A DNA stretch of 64,000 nucleotides from NCBI GenBank assembly GCA_001772615.1, contig MEUZ01000004.1, positions 10,782 through 74,781 of the forward strand, read 5' to 3'. The notes under the pieces were generated by a model. The model did no database searches. It was not told where the DNA came from and saw only the letters and a program-made list of their open reading frames with translations. Source of the DNA: a candidate division WWE3 bacterium RIFCSPHIGHO2_01_FULL_40_23 (GTDB lineage: Bacteria > Patescibacteria > WWE3 > UBA101185 > 2-01-FULL-41-18). The stretch's first letter is position 1, and every line of letters starts with the position of its first letter. Both the position numbers and the translations under genes were made by a program. Below, piece after piece: positions 59,400 to 64,000 of the stretch.

Positions 59400-59917
59400 C
59401 TTCCCCTCCAATTAGTAAAATCAGTAGTGTTATAAACCCTTTCGGTTTTACCTCCAAGACTCCAGGAAACAATAGCGGTGATTCTTATCACGTCATCATT
59501 GTAGCTTGTATCAGAGCAGGTCGCAGGAGAGGGAGAAGGACAGGAGGAAATAATATAATAGGTAAACGGGGATACGTTCGTACCAGCGGCCCCTGTCGTA
59601 AACAACCCGCTAGTTAACATATCAAAGTAACAATGGGACGCGGTAAGACATGTTGAGGTATTGTTATTGTAAAAGGCCGTTAAAAATTGGCTCCACGTAT
59701 TTGAATCCCTATAAGATCTTGCGTATTCCAGTTGAGCCTGCGCTATTTGTGTAGCTTGAGCTATATATGTTGACTGTCTTGAGTTGCGAAGCGCAAAAAC
59801 CCCAAGAGCAACAAGAGCCGTCACAACAATGATGGAAACAGAAGCGGCAAGAAGGGTCTCAACAAGTCCCTGTCCTTCTTCTGACTTAACCTGTCTTAAA
59901 AGCCACTTTAAGGACAT
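59396..59917 (-). CDS. Type IV prepilin-like protein (PilV-like)
   Basis: 173 residues. Leader MSLKWLLRQVKSEEG|QGLVETLLAA with Glu+5 and unusual Gln at +1. C-terminal domain with cysteine pairs (TSTCLTASHC, SSCPSPSPATC). Overlaps neighbours by 4 and 10 nt. Confidence 0.75.
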   Translation of the reverse strand: MSLKWLLRQVKSEEGQGLVETLLAASVSIIVVTALVALGVFALRNSRQSTYIAQATQIAQAQLEYARSYRDSNTWSQFLTAFYNNNTSTCLTASHCYFDMLTSGLFTTGAAGTNVSPFTYYIISSCPSPSPATCSDTSYNDDVIRITAIVSWSLGGKTERVYNTTDFTNWRGR

Positions 59918-60423
59918 GAGTTTACCCCCTTTATCAAACCACTACCATTAATTTCAACCGAATAACATGTAGAACTGCCGGATATAGAGGTTCGCACATA
60001 AATATTACTGTAAAGGCCCGTCTGGGTTACTATACCTGATCCCATCGCATAATAAATACAAGCGGGGGAAGAGCTCACACCAAGTGTTGCATCACCCGGA
60101 AGAACGGCAGAGGTATCAACAACAGTTATAGAACCACAGCTTGTAGTATCGGCTGATTTTCCTATATTAAAGGTTGTGCCCCCGCTAGAAGCCCTGAAAA
60201 CCCAATAAGAGTAATTCGTTGAGTCAACACCGGCCATTGCTCTGATCTGCGTATCCCTTATCCCGTTTTTTATCTGCTCCTGCGACTGCTTTAGGTTCTG
60301 CGAACGAATAAAGTTATTAAAGTTAGGTATTGTAACAGCCGTAAGAACAGCAAGTATTGAAACGGAAACAAGCAGTTCAACAAGAGTGAAACCCGGGTTT
60401 TTAAAGGCAGGAAACTTATTCAT
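59908..60423 (-). CDS. Type IV prepilin-like protein (GspH/FimT-like)
   Basis: 171 residues from ATG 60423; the frame runs to 60462 but ATG 60423 gives a normal leader. Signal FKNPG|FTLVELLVSVSIL with Glu+5. Soluble domain has GspH-like length and pattern. Upstream is the 89-bp GTCAT...ATGAC repeat. Confidence 0.75.
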   Translation of the reverse strand: MNKFPAFKNPGFTLVELLVSVSILAVLTAVTIPNFNNFIRSQNLKQSQEQIKNGIRDTQIRAMAGVDSTNYSYWVFRASSGGTTFNIGKSADTTSCGSITVVDTSAVLPGDATLGVSSSPACIYYAMGSGIVTQTGLYSNIYVRTSISGSSTCYSVEINGSGLIKGVNSCP

Positions 60424-60471
60424 CCTGGCATTAATGTTATATAAGAAGAGTAGGGGAGTCAATCAGAGCAT

Positions 60472-60560
60472 GTCATTCCAGACCTGCCTGCTGCAAGCAG
60501 GCACATAATCTGGGATATCTACAGAAGATCCGACGGGATCCCTGCTTTCGCAGGGATGAC
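60472..60560 (+). repeat. GTCAT...ATGAC palindromic repeat, copy 2
   Basis: 89 bp between GTCATTCC and GGGATGAC. Contains hairpins GCCTGC-TGCAA-GCAGGC inside CCAGA/TCTGG, and CCCTGC-TTTC-GCAGGG. It fills nearly all of the gap between two prepilin genes. Confidence 0.7.
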
Positions 60561-60563
60561 ATC

Positions 60564-61052
60564 TCAATTAATAATAGTGAGATCTGTTCCTACTTCATAA
60601 AAGCCGTTGTTATCACCTCCGTCATCTTCCATCTTCTCGGTAAAGTATTCAAGTTTCACATTTACCTCATAAGAAGAACCGCTTCTCTGATATAAGTATC
60701 TATAAGTATTATCATTAATAGGATCTATGGGAAGCCTTGTCAGATAACTGCTTAAGTCGGAAACAATCCAGCCTGAAGAAGAACTCTCAACAGGTCCCGC
60801 ATTCCCTTCAGGAATAACATTGCTATATCTCATTGTATCATCTTCATCAGGGGGTGACTCATTATTTAATACATACTCCTCAATTGCCGAGGAAAGCCTC
60901 ACGGCATCTGACAGCCTTACATTATCTCTTGCTTTACGCTGGTAAATCACGGGGTTAATAAATATGGAAACAATCAGAGCAATAAGCCCAAGAAGCAAAA
61001 ATATTACTGTAAGTTCTAAAAGAGTGTAGCCTTTTTCATTTCCCACAATCAT
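60564..61052 (-). CDS. Type IV prepilin-like protein (GspG-like)
   Basis: 162 residues. Leader MIVGNEKG|YTLLELTVIFLL, Glu+5, Tyr at +1. Then RKARDNVRLSDAVRLSSAIEEYV and an acidic C-terminus (EDDGGDNNG), a GspG/PulG-like plan with a possible calcium site. ATGA overlap with the upstream gene. Confidence 0.78.
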   Translation of the reverse strand: MIVGNEKGYTLLELTVIFLLLGLIALIVSIFINPVIYQRKARDNVRLSDAVRLSSAIEEYVLNNESPPDEDDTMRYSNVIPEGNAGPVESSSSGWIVSDLSSYLTRLPIDPINDNTYRYLYQRSGSSYEVNVKLEYFTEKMEDDGGDNNGFYEVGTDLTIIN

Positions 61053-61621
61053 CTGCCTTCAACGCCATAACAATAGTCGCTTGTCATGAAGGAGCCGCAG
61101 ATACCGCTCCAGTTTGTAAGAGATCCGCAGGGATTGGTATCGTTGGATGTAGGCACACTCATCATAGTAGTAAGGACGTATCTACTTGCTCTTGCCGAAG
61201 AGGTAGATAACGCTGGAGCCCAGTAGTTATATCGCCTTGAGGTAGTGTCAGTGCAGGCGCTTGCCGGAGCACTTGAGCTGTACTCGGGGTCATTTGGTAT
61301 TTGTGTTAGAACGGCGGAGCCTAAAGTACCATCAACCGCAAGAAGCTGTGAGCTTAAATTATCGGTTCCCGTAACTTTAACAAAAACGCTTTCACTTGTA
61401 GATGTATTATTCGCAATAGATGCCGGGTAAGCTCTGTATCTTAAGTAATACCTTTCAAGCGCGGCCTGAATAGTTTTTATGTCTGCGGCTCTTTGAGAAT
61501 CTGTTGCTTTTGATCTTACCTGGACGGGATTAATCACAACAAGAGCCACGCCCATAAGAATTACTATCAAAAGCACCGAGAGAAGAAGTTCAATTAATGT
61601 AAAACCAAATGTCTTTTTCAT
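61049..61621 (-). CDS. Type IV prepilin-like protein (GspG-like)
   Basis: 190 residues from ATG 61621; the frame goes on to 61726 but only ATG 61621 gives a normal leader, MKKTFG|FTLIELLLSVLL. Followed by RSKATDSQRAADIKTIQAALERYYLRYRAYPAS and RRYNYWAP, a plan shared with the next two upstream genes. Starts 2 nt after the upstream stop. Confidence 0.82.
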   Translation of the reverse strand: MKKTFGFTLIELLLSVLLIVILMGVALVVINPVQVRSKATDSQRAADIKTIQAALERYYLRYRAYPASIANNTSTSESVFVKVTGTDNLSSQLLAVDGTLGSAVLTQIPNDPEYSSSAPASACTDTTSRRYNYWAPALSTSSARASRYVLTTMMSVPTSNDTNPCGSLTNWSGICGSFMTSDYCYGVEGR

Positions 61622-61623
61622 AC

Positions 61624-62244
61624 TTAAGGATTCGGATTTTGCAGTCCATAACAGAAAGATGCCGCCGAGTAAGTTAATCCAATGGGACACGAACCAAAAG
61701 AAGCCCAATTTGACAAGGATGAGCATTCATGTCCTGTATTATTCCCACCTCTTTCAAGCATTGCTGTTAGAATGTAAGATCCGCCGGTGGTGTTTGATTT
61801 GTAATTATATCTTTGGGTTGTTGTTTCTCCGCAGGGGCTTGTGGGCTCCGTATTTATATCACCAACTGGTTTTTGCGGATCCCTTGGCATTACCAAGATA
61901 TACCTTGAGGTGTCAGTCGTGCAGCTTGGACAGTTAACAAGACCTTGATACAAACAGGATCCTCCCGCACCAGTATTTCCATCATCAACCCTTTGCCATC
62001 CTGATGAGCCTAAAACGCACCCTATGTTGACAGAAGGAATGCCACTTGCAGGATAAGTTCCTGCATCCGTAAATCTTAGCTCAAGCGCTGTCTGAAGCGT
62101 TTCCAGATCCTGAATCCTTCTTGCATCCCTTACTCTCGCTCTTAAGGCCAGGGGATCAAGGATCGCTACAACAGCTCCGGCCATAGCGGCAACGATGGTG
62201 AGACCGATCATAAGCTCAATTAAAGTAAAACCCATCTTTTTCAT
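61624..62244 (-). CDS. Type IV prepilin-like protein (GspG-like)
   Basis: 206 residues. Very short leader MKKMG|FTLIELMIGLTI. RARVRDARRIQDLETLQTALELRF and QRYNYKSNTTGGSYILTAMLE are shared with its neighbours, so these are tandem paralogues. ATGA overlap with the upstream gene. Confidence 0.82.
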   Translation of the reverse strand: MKKMGFTLIELMIGLTIVAAMAGAVVAILDPLALRARVRDARRIQDLETLQTALELRFTDAGTYPASGIPSVNIGCVLGSSGWQRVDDGNTGAGGSCLYQGLVNCPSCTTDTSRYILVMPRDPQKPVGDINTEPTSPCGETTTQRYNYKSNTTGGSYILTAMLERGGNNTGHECSSLSNWASFGSCPIGLTYSAASFCYGLQNPNP

Positions 62245-62870
62245 AAAGTTTTATTTTCAAAACCCATACATGAAGGGTTGGAACCCGCACAGCCGCTTTG
62301 TGTACTCCAATGAAGCAGATTTGAGCAAATATAATCTTTTACCGAGGTATCAATTTCAGCCTGGGCGGTTAATAAATAAAAAGTCCCGCCCGATCTGTAG
62401 TTATACCTGTAATCGGGAACACCCCCGGCATCGTTTTTAGTACATGGGGAGGCCACAGGTGTTGAATCCTGCTTTGGGTCGCGGGACATTGACTGCATAT
62501 AATTTGGGACTAAAGCCGTTGAAAGTACATCGGTTCCCGTTATAGCTATCCATGAAGCAGATGATGGATAAGTTCTGTTTGTTATGTAGTAAAACTCAAT
62601 GGCGTTTTGGATAAACCTTAACTGCGTTAACCTTGTGGCGTCTCTTGATTTAGCCCTTGCCTGCTCGGGCTCAAAAACTACAAGTACAAAGCCAGTTAAC
62701 GCAATAATAATGGCAACGGAAACAAGAACTTCTATAAGAGTAAAACCTTTACACACGTCATTCCTGCAAAAGCAGGAATCTAGGATAGATCCTGAATTAA
62801 ATTCAGGATGACGATTAGCACTTGAGCCAATCTTAAAATTCTTTTTAGAGGAGGAAAGGGCAGTAAACAC
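62241..62870 (-). CDS. Type IV prepilin-like protein with repeat-derived leader
   Basis: 209 residues if started at GTG 62870, giving an unusually long leader of about 42 residues before G|FTLIEVLVSVAII. Part of that leader is encoded by copy 3 of the palindromic repeat (62757-62812), which reads in frame as RHPEFNSG...LDSC..RND. An alternative GTG at 62756, at the repeat edge, would give leader MCKG. After the pilin helix come KSRDATRLTQLRFIQNAIEFYY and YRYNYRSGGTFYLLTAQ. Confidence 0.72.
   Translation of the reverse strand: MFTALSSSKKNFKIGSSANRHPEFNSGSILDSCFCRNDVCKGFTLIEVLVSVAIIIALTGFVLVVFEPEQARAKSRDATRLTQLRFIQNAIEFYYITNRTYPSSASWIAITGTDVLSTALVPNYMQSMSRDPKQDSTPVASPCTKNDAGGVPDYRYNYRSGGTFYLLTAQAEIDTSVKDYICSNLLHWSTQSGCAGSNPSCMGFENKTL
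62757..62812 (+). repeat. GTCAT...ATGAC palindromic repeat, copy 3, inside a prepilin gene
   Basis: 56 bp with TCCTGC-AAAA-GCAGGA and TCCTGAAT/ATTCAGGA stems. Homologous along its length to the reverse complement of copy 1. Lies in the 5' part of the 62241-62870 gene without breaking the frame. Confidence 0.75.
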
Positions 62871-62914
62871 AATTTAATGTTATGTATTAAAGTCCAAAGT
62901 GTCAATTCCAAACA

Positions 62915-62946
62915 CAAAACGAGGAGGGTTACAAACACCCTCCTCG
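62915..62946 (-). terminator. Intrinsic terminator of the downstream major-pilin copy
   Basis: Minus strand GAGGAGGGT/ACCCTCCTC stem, then GTTTTG. Follows the gene ending at 62970. Confidence 0.8.
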
Positions 62947-62969
62947 CACCTAATTCAAATTAAAAACTA

Positions 62970-63554
62970 TTAGCACCCCGCAGTATTATAGTTTGGAGCA
63001 GGATCCGTCGGATAGCTATACCTTATATACGGCCTTGTCGTGTCAGGAGGATTGTTGGCTATAGCTGAAATGCAAAACGCTGTAGCCCCGGTTGGTACGT
63101 ATCTGAAACCCAAATGGGTGGCTGCACCGTCTCCACCTGTGGCTACACCCCGAATAGTAAATGAGAAGCTTGTTACCGCGGGCCAAGGGGTAACTGCACA
63201 GGGACAGTATTGAACATTTCTAAGTGTGCCATCGTCGGCAAGTGTGGCGGTGGCAACAGCGGGGCAGGTTGTTGCGCTTCCTCCACCTGCAGGACCCGTT
63301 AAAGCAAGACAAGTCGGAAAGTTGCCAACACCTGTTATATCGGAGTTTGAATAAGCCTGTGCTTCACCTGCAATTTTATTCATTGTTGCAAGAACTACTG
63401 AATCCCTGGCTCTATTTCGTTGAAGTGTTGGGTTAAGAATAACGATTACAAGACCCGCGAGAACACCGATGACGACAATAACTATAAGAAGTTCAATAAG
63501 GGTAAAACCTTTTTGGAAAGTTTTTATTTTTTTATTTTGGGCAGAATGAATCAT
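62970..63554 (-). CDS. Type IV pilin, probable major pilin
   Basis: 194 residues. Leader ending FQKG|FTLIELLIVIVVIGVLAG with Glu+5, followed by NRARDSVVLATMNKIAGEAQAY and a beta domain with six cysteines, ending NYNTAGC. It has its own promoter (TTGACA/CATAAT) and terminator, unlike the overlapped minor pilins, and a close duplicate lies upstream, so it is the likeliest main fibre subunit. Confidence 0.85.
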   Translation of the reverse strand: MIHSAQNKKIKTFQKGFTLIELLIVIVVIGVLAGLVIVILNPTLQRNRARDSVVLATMNKIAGEAQAYSNSDITGVGNFPTCLALTGPAGGGSATTCPAVATATLADDGTLRNVQYCPCAVTPWPAVTSFSFTIRGVATGGDGAATHLGFRYVPTGATAFCISAIANNPPDTTRPYIRYSYPTDPAPNYNTAGC

Positions 63555-63560
63555 AAGTTT

Positions 63561-63590
63561 ATTATGATCTAATTAAAACATCCATGTCAA
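63561..63590 (-). promoter_or_regulatory. Promoter of the probable major pilin, leaderless
   Basis: Minus strand TTGACA, 18 nt, CATAAT; the -10 ends 6 nt before ATG 63554. No SD. Confidence 0.65.
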
Positions 63591-63636
63591 CACTTTTGTA
63601 AAGGGATAGAGTTCAAGTTTAGCAAAGAATAACCGA

Positions 63637-63667
63637 AACAAAACAGGGAGGGTAAAAACCCTCCCTG
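63637..63667 (-). terminator. Intrinsic terminator of the second major-pilin copy
   Basis: Minus strand CAGGGAGGGT/ACCCTCCCTG stem, then TTTTGTTT. Same design as the terminator at 62915-62946. Confidence 0.85.
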
Positions 63668-63690
63668 CACTAAACACTAATATACACACA

Positions 63691-64000
63691 TCAGCATCCG
63701 GTTGCTTGATAGTTCGGGGATGGATCTGTCGGATAGCTATACCTTATAAACGTATTAGTACCTTGAGGATTATTAGCTATAGCTGAAATGCAAAACGCTG
63801 TAGCTCCTGTAGGAACATATCTGAAACCTATGTGTGTCGTAGAATTATCTCCTCCAGTTATTACCCCATTAATAGTAAAAGAGAAAGCAGTAGCAGCCCA
63901 TGGCGGACCTGCCGTACAAGGACAGTATTGAACGTTTCTAAGTGTGCCATCGTCGGCAAGTGTGGCGGTGGCAACAGCGGGGCAGGTTGTTGCGCTTCCT
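63691..64000 (-). CDS. C-terminal part of a second, near-identical type IV pilin (5' end outside window)
   Basis: 103 residues visible, ending DPSPNYQATGC. Colinear with the 62970-63554 pilin; 66 nt at the window edge (63935-64000) are identical to 63217-63282, while the 3' part has diverged. Tandem duplicate with its own terminator. Confidence 0.8.
   Translation of the reverse strand, partial: GSATTCPAVATATLADDGTLRNVQYCPCTAGPPWAATAFSFTINGVITGGDNSTTHIGFRYVPTGATAFCISAIANNPQGTNTFIRYSYPTDPSPNYQATGC

Noticed and set aside
61245..62440. Plus-strand frames of 61-92 residues across the prepilin genes
   Set aside because: All lie opposite genes with clear class III prepilin signals; no initiation signals of their own.

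Overview
The window looks like a chromosomal segment of a streamlined, AT-rich bacterium of the Candidate Phyla Radiation (Patescibacteria), with a Microgenomates/WWE3-like flavour. This is an inference from gene content. Housekeeping proteins are trimmed: threonyl-tRNA synthetase has no TGS domain, PheT has no EMAP-type tRNA-binding domain, and trigger factor has no PPIase domain. Genes are tightly packed. A type IV pilus locus has very many prepilins, there are large secreted LamG and Fn3 proteins, and many membrane proteins have no recognisable relatives. No rRNA gene is present to fix the taxonomy.

Layout. Bases 1-2966 hold a thiol-redox cluster: two DUF1573 proteins, a CcdA/DsbD-like transporter with a thioredoxin-like N-terminus, and a CPVC membrane protein. 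Bases 3008-7749 hold three GT-C (GT39/ArnT-like) glycosyltransferases. Bases 7816-11542 hold sodA, tgt and ruvC-ruvA-ruvB. Bases 11508-15320 hold a large membrane protein, a small SD-driven gene, an ATP-grasp ligase and a PH/SHOCT protein. Bases 15336-23061 carry six tRNAs (Gly, Arg, Leu-UAA, Pro, Leu-UAG, Val), a broken gene, a membrane-anchored class III nucleotidyl cyclase, a rhomboid protease, a lysozyme-like protein, tig and clpP. Bases 23203-28648 carry truB, typA, a degenerate receiver-like protein and thrS. A 1594-residue LamG protein of markedly higher GC lies at 28688-33472. Translation and envelope genes follow: infC-rpmI-rplT, pheS-pheT, a class A PBP, tyrS, recG, rsmD, rpmF, nusB, an ACP-like gene, rnc, rpsP and a KH protein. 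From 49166 to the right edge is a type IV pilus region: surface proteins and pilM-pilN-pilO on the plus strand, then at least ten prepilin-like genes on the minus strand.

Expression signals. At about fifteen genes a -10-like hexamer ends only 5-7 nt before the start codon and there is no Shine-Dalgarno sequence, so leaderless mRNAs seem to be a main mode of expression. A second group (23203, 26626 minus, 37821 and 42567) has a real leader with a good SD. Three of these also have their own -35/-10 promoter and intrinsic terminator, so they look like self-contained cassettes.

Repeats. Two tRNA genes (Leu-UAG and Val) are each followed by a hairpin-forming insert and an exact second copy of the tRNA 3' end. 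A 204-bp nested palindrome with 21-bp perfect inverted ends lies just after pilO. A GTCAT...ATGAC palindromic repeat family has three copies in the pilin region, one of them read in frame inside a prepilin leader. No CRISPR array, integrase or transposase gene was seen.
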